64,000 nt of DNA, from contig NZ_CP139575.1 in NCBI RefSeq assembly GCF_034298135.1, positions 310,001 to 374,000 of the forward strand, given 5' to 3'. The notes under the pieces are model-generated. The model made no database searches, was not told the origin of the DNA, and saw only the letters and a list, made by a program, of their open reading frames with translations. The position numbers were made by a program, and so were the translations under genes. Shown piece after piece: positions 28,068-37,319 of the stretch; position 1 is the first letter of the stretch, and the number at the start of each line of letters is the position of its first letter. The DNA comes from Lactobacillus acidophilus. GTDB lineage: Bacteria > Bacillota > Bacilli > Lactobacillales > Lactobacillaceae.

Positions 28068-29081
28068 ATGGACTTAAAAATGAGTGATATTGCCAAAATG
28101 GCTGGTGTTTCTAAAGCGGCTGTATCATTTGCTTTAAACGGTAAGCCCGGTGTAAGTGATGAAACGAGAAAGAAGATTTTTAAAGTAATTAAAGATCAAG
28201 GCTATGAGCCGCTACGCAAACACAAAAAAGGCGGCGTTAGAAAAATTGCCAGTATTAGTTTAATTATTATTCAAGATAGAACAGGGATGATGAATCGAAG
28301 CTATGCCAGTTTGCCATTTTTTGATACTTTGGTGTCTGAACTTTCACAGAATGTCAGTGGAGCTGGCGGGCAGATGCAGATTGTTAATTTAGATATCAAT
28401 CATTTACACGAAGGATTGAATAATGAAGCTTTACAACAATCAAAAGCGTCTATAGTTTTAGCAACTGATTTAAATCAAAAACAAGTTCAGTTAATTAATC
28501 GAAAATTGCGTAATGTGATTTTTGTTGATAATTATTTTGAGTATATTCAAGCCGATTTTGTTTCAATCGACAATTTTCAAGGAGCTTATAGGGCTGGAAA
28601 ATTCATTGTTAAAAAAGGTTATAGAAAGATTGGATATGTAGCATCAAATCATGCAATTTCTAATTTTTTACAACGTCGATCTGGTTTTAGAAAGGCAATG
28701 AGGGAAGCAAATATACAGATTCCACCGGAATATGTATTTAGTTTAAATCCGACTGAATTAAGAGGAAGTTTACCAGCTTTATTTAGACAAAAAAATAATT
28801 GGCCTGAAGCAATTTTTTGTGAAGATGACTATATGGCCCTACGTTTATTGAATGCATTAACAAGACAAGGTATAAAAGTGCCACAGGATATTGCTGTAAT
28901 GGGCTTTGATGACATTTCTGAAGACACAATGGTCATACCAGAATTAACTACAATACATGTTCCAATTACACAAATTGTTGATCAGGCAATTAATCAATTA
29001 CAGTGTAAGGTAGCAGATACTGATTGGTTACCTCAAAAATGTTTTATTTCAACTAAATTGATTGAAAGAGAATCACTTTAG
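28068..29081 (+). CDS. LacI/GalR-family transcriptional regulator of the apiose-type genes
   Basis: A 337 aa regulator with an N-terminal helix-turn-helix (MSDIAKMAGVSKAAVSFALNGKPGVSDETR, starting at residue 5) and a periplasmic-binding-protein-like effector domain (about 65-335, with FCEDDYMALRLLNAL and AVMGFDDISE). The start at 28068 has AAGGTGG five bases upstream. It is divergent from the transketolase operon and in front of the isomerase. Paired TTGTAA-type operators on both sides make it the likely local repressor, released by a pathway sugar; the effector is unknown. Confidence 0.87.
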   Translation: MDLKMSDIAKMAGVSKAAVSFALNGKPGVSDETRKKIFKVIKDQGYEPLRKHKKGGVRKIASISLIIIQDRTGMMNRSYASLPFFDTLVSELSQNVSGAGGQMQIVNLDINHLHEGLNNEALQQSKASIVLATDLNQKQVQLINRKLRNVIFVDNYFEYIQADFVSIDNFQGAYRAGKFIVKKGYRKIGYVASNHAISNFLQRRSGFRKAMREANIQIPPEYVFSLNPTELRGSLPALFRQKNNWPEAIFCEDDYMALRLLNALTRQGIKVPQDIAVMGFDDISEDTMVIPELTTIHVPITQIVDQAINQLQCKVADTDWLPQKCFISTKLIERESL

Positions 29082-29142
29082 TAGTTTAGCTTAATTAAGT
29101 AAAAATCTGATTGAATGGTCTCCAGGTTTAGTTTATATTTTT

Positions 29143-29162
29143 AATTGTAAGCGAATACAATT
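29143..29162. promoter_or_regulatory. LacI-family operator before the isomerase, upstream of the TnpB element
   Basis: AATTGTA-AGCGAA-TACAATT is a perfect arm repeat closely related to the site at 27967. The TnpB element separates it from the isomerase by about 1.5 kb. Confidence 0.6.
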
Positions 29163-29177
29163 AATTTAAATGGATTT

Positions 29178-30697
29178 AGGAGCTGGTTAACAGTTAATAA
29201 AAATATAGAAATATGTAGAAATTTATAGATGAAAACAAAAGATTAAGCTTGTTTAGAAAGTTAAACATGGAAAATAAGCTTTGATTCAATATTTACTTGT
29301 TTTGCTTCGTCTTCTTAGATAAACTTATGTTTGCATTCTGGGAGGTGAAGCAATGATTAAAACACAAGTAGTAAAGCTAAAAGTTAATAAGACCATACAA
29401 AAGCATCTTGATGCTTTATGTGACTATCGGCGATACTGCTGGAATAAAGGCTTAGAAACTTGGCAATTAATGTATGAAGCTCATACATTAAATAAAAAAG
29501 ATAATCCCAGTCCTAACGAACGCAGAGTCCGCGATGAACTAGTCGCAAATAAAGCTGACTGGCAATATGATTTGTCTGCTAGATGTTTACAATTAGCGAT
29601 TAAAGACTTAGCTAATGCTTGGAAGAATTTCTTTGATAAGGCTCAACCTGATTGGGGAATACCTAGTTTTAAATCAAAGAAAGCTCCCAGACAAGGCTTT
29701 AAAACTGATAGGGCTAAGATTGTTAATGGCAAGCTTCGCCTTGATCGTCCAAGAAGCATTTCAAAAGCAGATTGGTTTGATTTAAAAAGCTATGAAGCTC
29801 TAAAGATGAATGAAGTCAAAGTAATAAGTATCTTCAAAGAAAAAGGAGCTTATTATGCGGCTTTGCCTTATGAAGAAGAGATTTCAAGTAAGGCTAAAAA
29901 TCATCAAAAGACAGCAGTAGATGTCAATGTCGGTCACTTTAATTACACAGATGGCAAAATCAATGTTTTGCCTGCTAAATTGCAAAAGCTTTATAAGCGC
30001 ATCAAGCATTATCAAAGAATGTTAGCTCGTAAAAGAGAAGTTAACGGTAAGTTAGCTACAAAATCAAATAATTACTTTGCAGTGAGAACCAAATTGCAAA
30101 GAGATTATCGCAAGGTAGCTAATATCCAAAATGATCTTTTACAGCAGTTCACTACTAAGCTTGTAGATAATTACGACCAAATTGTAATTGAAGACTTAGC
30201 AGTAAAGCAAATGATGATGACCCATGTAGCTTCCAAAGGAATGCAGAGATCGCTGTTTAGTAGATTTAGGCAGATATTAACTTATAAGTGTAATTGGTAT
30301 GGCAAAGAATTGATCTTAGCTGATAAAACATACCCATCAACTCAAAGATGTGCTGCGTGCGGTTATGTCAAAAAAGGCGAGGAAAAGATCACTTTGCAAG
30401 GTAACAAAAAGCATGGTACCAAACATAATGAATATATCTGTTATGAGTGTGGCTACAAGAACGATCGAGATAAAAATGCGGTTTTAAATCTTTTAGCTTT
30501 AGCAAGATAAAAAGAAATAAAGACAACGGGGCTGGCTAAGCCCTTAAACTGTAAGAGCTGGTCAATGTGATTACTCCTATTTGGAATATCAGAATACTAG
30601 TGAAGACGACAGTAAATGAAACAAAGAAAGGAAAAATATATCTTTCTGATATGTAGAAAATTCGTCTTCTACATATTTCCATGTTTTATATAGCAGG
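29178..30697 (+). mobile_element. TnpB-only insertion element, copy 1 (IS605/IS607 or IS1341 type)
   Basis: The boundaries come from comparison with the second copy: sequence identity starts at AGG (29178) and ends at AGG (30697), giving 1,520 bases. It carries tnpB but no TnpA transposase, so it would need one supplied in trans. There is no target duplication; the end dinucleotide GG is shared with the target. The right end (30511-30697) contains paired ATATGTAGAA/TTCTACATAT arms and is where a guide RNA (omega/reRNA) would be encoded. The element lies between a sugar operator and the isomerase start. Confidence 0.85.
29353..30510 (+). CDS. tnpB: TnpB RNA-guided nuclease, copy 1
   Basis: A 385 aa TnpB. 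The RuvC-like catalytic residues are all present: D190 in AVDVNVGHF, E280 in IVIEDLAV, and the Asp in NDRDKNAVLNL (about 371). A zinc ribbon is formed by C333, C336, C363 and C366. The N-terminal helix-turn-helix-like part is complete. TnpB proteins use an RNA from the element's right end to cut the empty donor site, favouring retention of the element. The protein is identical to copy 2. GGAGGTG precedes the ATG. Confidence 0.92.
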   Translation: MIKTQVVKLKVNKTIQKHLDALCDYRRYCWNKGLETWQLMYEAHTLNKKDNPSPNERRVRDELVANKADWQYDLSARCLQLAIKDLANAWKNFFDKAQPDWGIPSFKSKKAPRQGFKTDRAKIVNGKLRLDRPRSISKADWFDLKSYEALKMNEVKVISIFKEKGAYYAALPYEEEISSKAKNHQKTAVDVNVGHFNYTDGKINVLPAKLQKLYKRIKHYQRMLARKREVNGKLATKSNNYFAVRTKLQRDYRKVANIQNDLLQQFTTKLVDNYDQIVIEDLAVKQMMMTHVASKGMQRSLFSRFRQILTYKCNWYGKELILADKTYPSTQRCAACGYVKKGEEKITLQGNKKHGTKHNEYICYECGYKNDRDKNAVLNLLALAR

Positions 30698-30706
30698 CTA
30701 TTTTTG

Positions 30707-32152
30707 ATGGCTGATAAAAACTACTTAAAACAAATTAAAATTGGTTTTGCACCAACTAGAAGAAACATTTTCTCAGCTAATGCAGCAATTGAATTTGCAG
30801 ATAAAACTCGTGAAAAGTTAGACGAATTAGGTGTTAACTACGTTGACATTAAGGACGTAAATGATGATGGTCTTCTTTATGATGACGAAGGTCTTGAAAA
30901 GATTACTAAGAAGTTTAAAGAAGAAAAGATTGATGGCTTGTTTATTGCTAACGAAAACTTTGGTACTGAATATGAAGTTGCTCGCTTAGCAGCTAAATTT
31001 GATGTTCCTGTGTTACTTTGGGGGCCAAGAGATGAAGCGCCTGCTCCTGATGGTTCAAGACGGCGTGATACTCAATGTGGTTTATTTGCGATTGGTAAGG
31101 TATTACGCCATTTCAATGTTCCATTTACTTATATTAAAAATAGTGATATTGATGATCCTTCATTTAGTCGTGGTGTAATTGACTTTATTAAAGTATGTAA
31201 TGTAGTCAAGACATTTAAAAATACTCGTATTTTACAAATTGGGCCACGTCCATTTGATTTCTGGTCAGTAATTGTTAATGAAGGTGAATTGCTTGAAAAG
31301 TTTGGCATAGAATTATCACCAATTCCATTGGGTGAATTAACTTCATACATGAATGACTTGATTAAGAAAGATGATCCACGTATTGAAGAAACTAAGGACG
31401 TTTATAGAAAATGGGCTGATATTCAAATTGAAGATAGGGACTTCACCAAGGTTGCGGCTTTAAAACTTGCTATGCAAGACAAGATGAAAGAATACGGCTG
31501 TAATTGTGGTACTATCCAATGTTGGACTGAATTGCAACGTGAAATTGGTATTTTACCTTATGCTTCTGAAGCTCTTCTTCAAACTGAAGGGATGCCAGTA
31601 ACCTGTGAAACTGATATTAATGGTACAATTTCAGAGGTTTTAGCTGAGGCTGCAACTTTAGGCGAAGAAAGAGCCTTGTTTGCAGACGTAAACTGCCGCC
31701 ACCCAGAAAATGAAAATGGTGAATTATTGCAACACTTGGGCACATTTGCGTTCCAAACTGCTAAGAATCGTCCAGTTTTACCACCATCTCACTTTGTATT
31801 TGATTATCCTGGTTCTGCTGCGTTCCAGGTTAAGGACGGAACTTATACTTTAGTAAGATTTGATGGCGATCATGGTAAGTATTCAATGCTTATTGGTAAT
31901 GCTAAGACTTGTGAAGGCCCTTATGAACAAGGTACTTATGCTTGGTTCCAATTTAAGGACTTGAACAGATTTGAAGCTAAGTACGTTTACGGTTCATACA
32001 TTCACCACATGGCAGGTGTACGTGCTGATGTAGTACCAATCTTGGCTGAAGCTGGTAAGTATATAAATGTAAAACCAGATTATTATGATCCGATTAAAGA
32101 TAAGGTGGCAGCGTACTGGTATGGTGATTTGAATACTATTTTAGATGATTAA
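30707..32152 (+). CDS. L-fucose/L-arabinose isomerase-fold sugar isomerase, candidate D-apiose isomerase
   Basis: A 481 aa aldose-ketose isomerase of the fucose-isomerase superfamily. The N-terminal Rossmann-like domain has IANENFGTEYEVARLAAKFDVPVLLW, and the C-terminal part has EGMPVTCETDINGTISEVLA, metal-ligand candidates ADVNCRHPEN, and HHMAGVRADVVPIL. The start is the ATG at 30707; its only ribosome binding site is the AGG at 30695-30697, the last bases of the TnpB element. In this gene set it would convert D-apiose to D-apulose. L-fucose, L-arabinose or another pentose remains possible. Confidence 0.8.
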   Translation: MADKNYLKQIKIGFAPTRRNIFSANAAIEFADKTREKLDELGVNYVDIKDVNDDGLLYDDEGLEKITKKFKEEKIDGLFIANENFGTEYEVARLAAKFDVPVLLWGPRDEAPAPDGSRRRDTQCGLFAIGKVLRHFNVPFTYIKNSDIDDPSFSRGVIDFIKVCNVVKTFKNTRILQIGPRPFDFWSVIVNEGELLEKFGIELSPIPLGELTSYMNDLIKKDDPRIEETKDVYRKWADIQIEDRDFTKVAALKLAMQDKMKEYGCNCGTIQCWTELQREIGILPYASEALLQTEGMPVTCETDINGTISEVLAEAATLGEERALFADVNCRHPENENGELLQHLGTFAFQTAKNRPVLPPSHFVFDYPGSAAFQVKDGTYTLVRFDGDHGKYSMLIGNAKTCEGPYEQGTYAWFQFKDLNRFEAKYVYGSYIHHMAGVRADVVPILAEAGKYINVKPDYYDPIKDKVAAYWYGDLNTILDD

Positions 32153-32173
32153 AAATTTTATATTTATAAATAA

Positions 32174-32222
32174 AAGAATGACAAATTCAGCATTTTGAAG
32201 ATGGAATTTGTCATTCTTTTTT
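32174..32222 (+). terminator. Intrinsic terminator after the isomerase
   Basis: AGAATGACAAATTC and GAATTTGTCATTCT arms with a 15-base loop are followed by a T run. Confidence 0.9.
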
Positions 32223-32288
32223 GTATTTAATACTTGATTTAAATATAACTAAATTCTAACTAAAATAAAAGTATTTACTTAATATCTA

Positions 32289-32337
32289 TTGAAAGCGATT
32301 ACACACGCGAGTATTATACGAAATGTAAAGCGTTTAG
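32289..32337 (+). promoter_or_regulatory. rbs operon promoter with two cre sites
   Basis: TTGAAA (-35, 32289-32294), a 17-base spacer and TATTAT (-10, 32312-32317) form a good promoter. A CcpA site TGAAAGCGATTACA (32290-32303) overlaps the -35. A second, TGTAAAGCGTTTAG (32324-32337), overlaps the transcription start region. Strong glucose repression is expected. Confidence 0.7.
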
Positions 32338-32389
32338 TAAAAAAAGTGTTTGATTTAGGTAAACATAATTTTTATGAGAGGAGGAAATT

Positions 32390-33316
32390 ATGAGTTCAAA
32401 GATATCTATTTTGGGAAGTATTAATTTGGATAGCACTTATCATGTAGATAAAATTCCATTACCAGGTGAAACGATTCATGTTAATAAAAAGACATTTGCT
32501 GCAGGTGGCAAAGGAGCTAATCAAGCAGTGGCGGCAAAGCGTAGTGGTGCAACGGTAAGCTTTATTGGTGCTGTAGGTAATGATGCTGCCGGTAAATATA
32601 TGTTGAATGAATTAGAGAAAGAAAAAATTAATTTGTCAAATGTGCAGATAAAAGATACAGCCCAAACGGGGACAGCTACCGTCTTATTAGATGAAAACGG
32701 GCAAAATAGTATTTTAGTTTACGCAGGTGCTAATGGGCTAATTGATAGTAGCCAGATTAATAAAGCAGAAGATACAATTGCAAATTCCGATTATATTATT
32801 GCTCAATTTGAAACTCCAATTTCAGCAATAATATCAGCTTTTACAATTGCAAAAAAACATGGCGTTACAACAATTCTAAATCCGGCTCCTGCTACTACAA
32901 TAGATAATAAATTGCTGAAAGTTACAAATATTATTGTACCTAATGAAACAGAAAGTGCAGCTATTACTGGAATAAATGTAACCGATGAAGAATCAATGCA
33001 ACGAACTGCAAGATATTTCAGAGAAAAAGGAGTAAAAGTAACTATTATCACTTTAGGCTCAAGGGGAGTTTACTATTCAAGTCCTACTGAAAATCGGTTT
33101 ATTTCAGCATATAAAGTTAATGCAGTAGATACAACTGGAGCTGGTGATACATTTATTGGCGCCATGACTTCTGTATTAACTACTGATTTGTTAAATATTT
33201 CTGCAGCAATTGATTATGGTCAACAAGCTTCATCAATTACAGTACAAGGAATAGGAGCTCAACCGTCTATTCCAACAAAAGAAAAAATAAAACAGGTATA
33301 CAGAATGAGTGACTAA
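32390..33316 (+). CDS. rbsK: Ribokinase (PfkB family)
   Basis: Phosphorylates D-ribose at O5, or a similar sugar. The 308 aa length is normal. [22 protein letters not shown], the [16 protein letters not shown] motif (about residues 37-52) and the anion-hole motif [12 protein letters not shown] (catalytic Asp, about 248) are typical. AGGAGG precedes the ATG. It is the first gene of an rbsKDACB operon and ends inside the rbsD translation start region. In this context it may serve ribose released with plant material or another pentose; RbsD argues for ribose. Confidence 0.92.
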   Translation: MSSKISILGSINLDSTYHVDKIPLPGETIHVNKKTFAAGGKGANQAVAAKRSGATVSFIGAVGNDAAGKYMLNELEKEKINLSNVQIKDTAQTGTATVLLDENGQNSILVYAGANGLIDSSQINKAEDTIANSDYIIAQFETPISAIISAFTIAKKHGVTTILNPAPATTIDNKLLKVTNIIVPNETESAAITGINVTDEESMQRTARYFREKGVKVTIITLGSRGVYYSSPTENRFISAYKVNAVDTTGAGDTFIGAMTSVLTTDLLNISAAIDYGQQASSITVQGIGAQPSIPTKEKIKQVYRMSD

Positions 33317-33317
33317 A

Positions 33318-33713
33318 ATGAAAAAAACTGGAATTTTAAATTCAGATATTTCTAGAGTTGTTGCTGATATGGGGCATATGGATTGGTTAGGAATTGGTGA
33401 TGCTGGCACACCGGTTCCAAAAACTACAGAAAAAATTGATTTGGCTGTTAGTGCAGGAATGCCATCTTTTATAAGTGTTTTGAAAGAAGTTTTAAAAGAG
33501 TTACAAGTTCAAAAGATTTATGTTGCAGATGAGATAAAGGATAGCAATCCTAAACAATTAGAAAATATAAAGAGAATTTTACCGGATGTTGAAATTAAAT
33601 TTATTCCTCATACTCAATTAAAGAAAAATTTAAGCGAAGCAAAAGCTTTTATTAGAACTGGAGAAGAAACTCCCTTTTCTAACGTAATTCTTGAGAGTGG
33701 CGTTATATTTTAG
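33318..33713 (+). CDS. rbsD: D-ribose pyranase
   Basis: Interconverts ribose pyranose and furanose forms so that ribokinase and transport work efficiently. [20 protein letters not shown] holds the catalytic His, and the GDAGTPVP loop is family-typical. The start is the ATG at 33318 (131 aa), just behind the rbsK stop; a GTG three codons earlier overlaps rbsK and gives an untypical N-terminus. Confidence 0.92.
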   Translation: MKKTGILNSDISRVVADMGHMDWLGIGDAGTPVPKTTEKIDLAVSAGMPSFISVLKEVLKELQVQKIYVADEIKDSNPKQLENIKRILPDVEIKFIPHTQLKKNLSEAKAFIRTGEETPFSNVILESGVIF

Positions 33714-33728
33714 GAAGTGAATCTACTA

Positions 33729-35206
33729 ATGAAAATTGAATTGAATGATATTAAAAAAATTTTGGTACTAATAAAGTATTAAGAGGTGTGGATTTTAAAG
33801 TTAATTCAGGAGAAGTTCATGCTTTAATGGGAGAAAATGGTGCTGGAAAATCAACTTTAATGAATATTTTAACAGGTCTATTAAAAAAAGATGCTGGTTC
33901 AATTAAAGTTGACGGACAAGAAACAACATATGCGAATGCACTGGACGCTGAACATCATGGTATCAGTTTTATTCATCAAGAAATGAATAATTTCCCAGAA
34001 ATGAGCGTTGTAGATAACATTTTTTTAAATAAAGAAATTAAAAATAAATTCGGCTTGATGAATCAAAAATTAATGAAGAAGAAGGCAAAAGCATATTTAG
34101 ATAAATTAGGTTCGGATATAGATGTAGATATGAAGATTGGCAACTTGACAGTGGGACAACAACAAATGATCGAGATTGCTAAATCTTTAATGACAAATGC
34201 AAAAATAATAATTATGGATGAACCAACAGCAGCATTGACTGAAAATGAAACAGATATTTTGTTTAAAACTATTCGTGAATTAAAAAAACAAAATGTAGGA
34301 TTTATATATATTTCACATAGAATGGAAGAATTATGGGAAATATGTGATCGAGTAACAGTTATGCGAGATGGTATATCTATCAATACGTATAATACAAAAG
34401 ACGTAAAAGAAGATAAAATTGTTCATGATATGGTTGGTAGAGATATAGGTGATTACTATCCAGAAAGAAAACCAAAATTAGGCCCTGTAGCCTTAAAAGC
34501 TGAAAATTTGTCAGGGGAAAAATTCCATAATATCTCTTTTGAAGTTCATGAGGGTGAAATTCTTGGATTTTCTGGCTTGATGGGCGCTGGTCGTACAGAA
34601 ACAATGAGAGCTTTGTTTGGAATAGATAAACTTACTAGCGGAAAAATTTATCTTGAAGGAAAAGAGGTAAAGCTAAATAGTCCTAGTGATTCTATTAAAC
34701 ATGGTATTGGTTTTTTAACTGAAGATAGAAAAAATGAGGGATTAGTATTAGATCAATCTTTAGAAGATAATATTGCTTTACCAAGTATTGATGGTTTTAG
34801 AAAACATGGAATTATTGATCAAAAAGCAGAAGATAAATTTGCTGAGATGCTGATGAAACGTTTAACTGTAAAAGCACAAAGTGCAGATGTTTCTGCAAGA
34901 AGTTTATCAGGAGGTAATCAACAAAAAGTTGTTTTAGCTAAATGGGTAGGAAGCGGATCAAAAGTTTTAATTTTGGATGAACCAACTCGAGGTGTAGATG
35001 TTGGTGCTAAAAAAGAAATTTATGAATTGATGAATCAATTAACTGACAGACATGTAGCAATTATTATGGTTTCAAGTGATTTGCCTGAAGTGTTAAGTAT
35101 GAGTGACAGGATTGAAGTTCTATATGAAGGAAAACAGATGGGAGTTGTTGATGCAAAAGGTGCCACTCAGGAGCAAGTAATGAAACTAGCTACGGGAGGA
35201 AAGTAA
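33729..35206 (+). pseudogene. rbsA: Ribose-type ABC transporter ATP-binding protein, frameshifted near its start
   Basis: The double-ATPase of a sugar ABC importer. From the ATG at 33729 (AGGAAG upstream) the frame reads MKIELNDIKK and then shifts in an A7 run (33753-33759). Adding one A gives FGTNKVLRGVDF and a 492 aa protein, the normal RbsA size. Downstream everything is intact: Walker A GENGAGKSTL, signature VGQQQMIEIAKSL, Walker B MDEPTAALT, and a second domain with LSGGNQQKVVLAKW. Unless the run is misread, translation from the native start stops after 17 codons and the product would lack its first strand and depend on an internal start. Confidence 0.85.
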
Positions 35207-35207
35207 A

Positions 35208-36171
35208 ATGAATAAAGTGAAAACAAAGAGAAAATTTGATTTTACTAAGTACATGGCATTAATAGCTTTAATAGTTTTAGTAATAATTATTACAGCTTTA
35301 AATCCACAATTTATTGCCCCCCAATAATTTATTAAACTTATTACGTCAAGCTTCGGTTAATGCTTTAATTGCGTTTGGTATGACGTTTGTAATTTTAACG
35401 GCTGGTATCGATTTATCTGTAGGCTCAATTCTAGCTTTTACTGGTGCAATTATAGCCATGATGATTTTAAATGGTACTCCTGCATGGTTAGCTGGTTTTA
35501 TAGGTTTAATGCTTGGTGCTGTTCTAGGTGCCATAAACGGTTTGTTTATTACTTGGGGTAGAGTAACGCCATTTATTGCTACATTAGCTACGATGACTAT
35601 TTGGAGAGGCGCTACTTATGTATTTACAGGTGGTAACCCAGTTACTGGGGGAAAAATGAATACAAGTTTCTTCTTTCAATTTATTGGGCAAGGTTACTTA
35701 TTTGGAATTCCGTTTCCAGTCATTATTACGTTAATCGCTTTTATAATTTGTTATATTTTACTTCATAAAACTGCATTTGGTCGTAAAATATTTGCTCTTG
35801 GTGGTAATGAGAAAGCTGCTTTTGTTGCGGGTGTAAAAACTAAAAAACTTTTAATTATAATTTATACTATTTCAGGATTATTAGCAGCTCTTGCCGGTTT
35901 TATTTTAACTTCAAGATTAGGATCAGCACAACCAGATGCGGGTATGTCATATGAAATGGATGCCATTGCCTCAACAGTTATTGGTGGTGCTAGTCTAATG
36001 GGTGGTAAAGGTAGAATGTCAGGCACATTAGTTGGTGCTTTACTTATTGCTTCTTTAAGTAATGGTATGAATTTATTAGGTATTAATAGTTTTTACCAGC
36101 AAATTGTTAAAGGTGTTGTAATTTTAATTGCTGTTATGATAGATTCTCAAACTCAAAGAAATCGTGAATGA
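35208..36171 (+). pseudogene. rbsC: Ribose-type ABC transporter permease, frameshifted after the first span
   Basis: The membrane subunit of the same importer. The ATG at 35208 (GGAGG upstream, one base after the rbsA stop) opens MNKVKTKRKFDF and a first hydrophobic span. The frame breaks in a C6 run (35317-35322): with five C it reads NPQFIAPNNLLNLLRQASVNALIAFG and gives about 320 aa, as expected for RbsC. The rest shows about seven more hydrophobic segments, TAGIDLSVGSILAF, and the family motif VIGGASLMGGKGRMSGTLVG. As written the protein stops after about 38 residues. Confidence 0.85.
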
Positions 36172-36200
36172 AAAGTAGTATAAATTGAGGAGAAAGAAAA

Positions 36201-37187
36201 ATGAATTTTAAACGTTTTTTGAAAATTACTACAGTTGCGTCGATTTTAGTTTTAGCAGGTGGAATTCTAGGAGGTTGTGGTTCTACAGGTTTAAGTAATG
36301 GATCAGGATCGTCTGATAAAGTGACGAAGAAAGCACCAAAAAATTTAAAAATTGGTGTATCTGTTTCAACATTAACCAATCCTGCATTCGTTAATTTGAA
36401 AAATGTAATTAGTAATTATGCCAAGAAACATGGCTCAAAAGTTATTGTCGATGATGCAAATAATGATACATCAAAGCAAAATAATGATGTAGAAGATTTG
36501 ATAACACAAAGAGTGGATGCATTAATTATTAATCCATGTGATTCATCCGCAATTTCTGCAGTTGTTAAAAAAGCTAACGAAGCGAATATTCCTGTAGTAT
36601 GTGTAGACCGTAGTGCGGACTCAGGTAAAGTGATCTCAACGGTTGCTTCAGATAATGTTGCTGGTGGTAAAATGGCAGCAAATTGGTTAGTTAAGACATT
36701 AGGAGAGAATGCTAAAGTAGCGGAAATTCAAGGTATTCCAGGAGCATCTGCTACACGAGAACGTGGTAAAGGTTTTGATAGTATTGGCGATAAGAAATTA
36801 GATATTGTAACAAAGCAGACAGCTCAATTTGATCGTGCAAAAGCTTTAACAGTAACTGAAAATATTTTGCAAGCACATAGAAACATTAAAGGTATTTTTG
36901 CTCAAAATGATGAAGAAGCAGTTGGTGCTGCTCGTGCTGTGAAAGCTGCTAATAAGAAAATAACTATTATTGGTTTTGATGGGGCGCTTGCTTGTTTGAA
37001 TTTGATTCAAAAGGGTCAAATTACTGCTACTGTAGGTCAACAATGGAATAAGATAGGTCAACAGTCAGTTCAAATGGTTTATGATTACTATCAAAATAAA
37101 AAAGTTCCAAAAAATGATAAAGTTCCAGTAAAAATTATTACGAAAAAGAATGTTAGCGAATTTAAGAAGCAGGTTTATGATAAGTAA
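36201..37187 (+). CDS. rbsB: Sugar ABC transporter substrate-binding lipoprotein, RbsB-like
   Basis: A 328 aa exported sugar-binding protein. The signal peptide ends at the lipobox LGGC (Cys about residue 26), followed by a Ser/Gly linker. The peripla_BP_4 fold follows from about residue 48, with IGVSVSTLTNPAFVNLKN, LIINPCDSSAIS, VCVDRSADSG and GFDGALACLNLI around the binding cleft. AGGAGA precedes the ATG. It is the last gene of the rbs operon. Its partners rbsA and rbsC carry frameshifts, so the importer may not work. Ribose is the default substrate; apiose is possible from the neighbours. Confidence 0.88.
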   Translation: MNFKRFLKITTVASILVLAGGILGGCGSTGLSNGSGSSDKVTKKAPKNLKIGVSVSTLTNPAFVNLKNVISNYAKKHGSKVIVDDANNDTSKQNNDVEDLITQRVDALIINPCDSSAISAVVKKANEANIPVVCVDRSADSGKVISTVASDNVAGGKMAANWLVKTLGENAKVAEIQGIPGASATRERGKGFDSIGDKKLDIVTKQTAQFDRAKALTVTENILQAHRNIKGIFAQNDEEAVGAARAVKAANKKITIIGFDGALACLNLIQKGQITATVGQQWNKIGQQSVQMVYDYYQNKKVPKNDKVPVKIITKKNVSEFKKQVYDK

Positions 37188-37241
37188 TATTTTTGGCTTC
37201 TATAAATACGCTTACTAAAAAGTGATTTAATTAAATAAAAC

Positions 37242-37307
37242 GGATTGTTACATTGAGTTGGCAAGACCAAATAGGCAAGTATTATGGCTTATTTGGCCTT
37301 GTTTTTT
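37242..37307 (+). promoter_or_regulatory. LicT-type RNA antiterminator (RAT) overlapping a terminator
   Basis: GGATTGTTACATTGAGTTGG, running on to CAAGACC at 37268, matches the RAT hairpin recognised by LicT/BglG antiterminators. Its 3' side overlaps a terminator whose arms are CAAGACCAAATA (from 37262) and TTATTTGGCCTTG, followed by T6. The apiosidase-like gene would be transcribed past this point only when the antiterminator is active. The partner site is at 38701. Confidence 0.85.
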
Positions 37308-37319
37308 AGGAGGAAAATA

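Noticed and set aside
29353-30510. TnpB as a nuclease-dead repressor (TldR) for the nearby sugar genes
   Set aside because: All RuvC residues and the zinc ribbon are intact, and the two copies lie in different loci, so a normal element-borne TnpB is simpler.
35311-35325. Programmed ribosomal frameshift in rbsC
   Set aside because: There is no following structure or stop arrangement typical of such sites, and rbsA has a similar homopolymer defect; indel or sequencing error fits better.
37284-37319. Upstream ATG as start of the apiosidase-like gene
   Set aside because: It lies inside the terminator hairpin and has no ribosome binding site; AGGAGG points to 37320.
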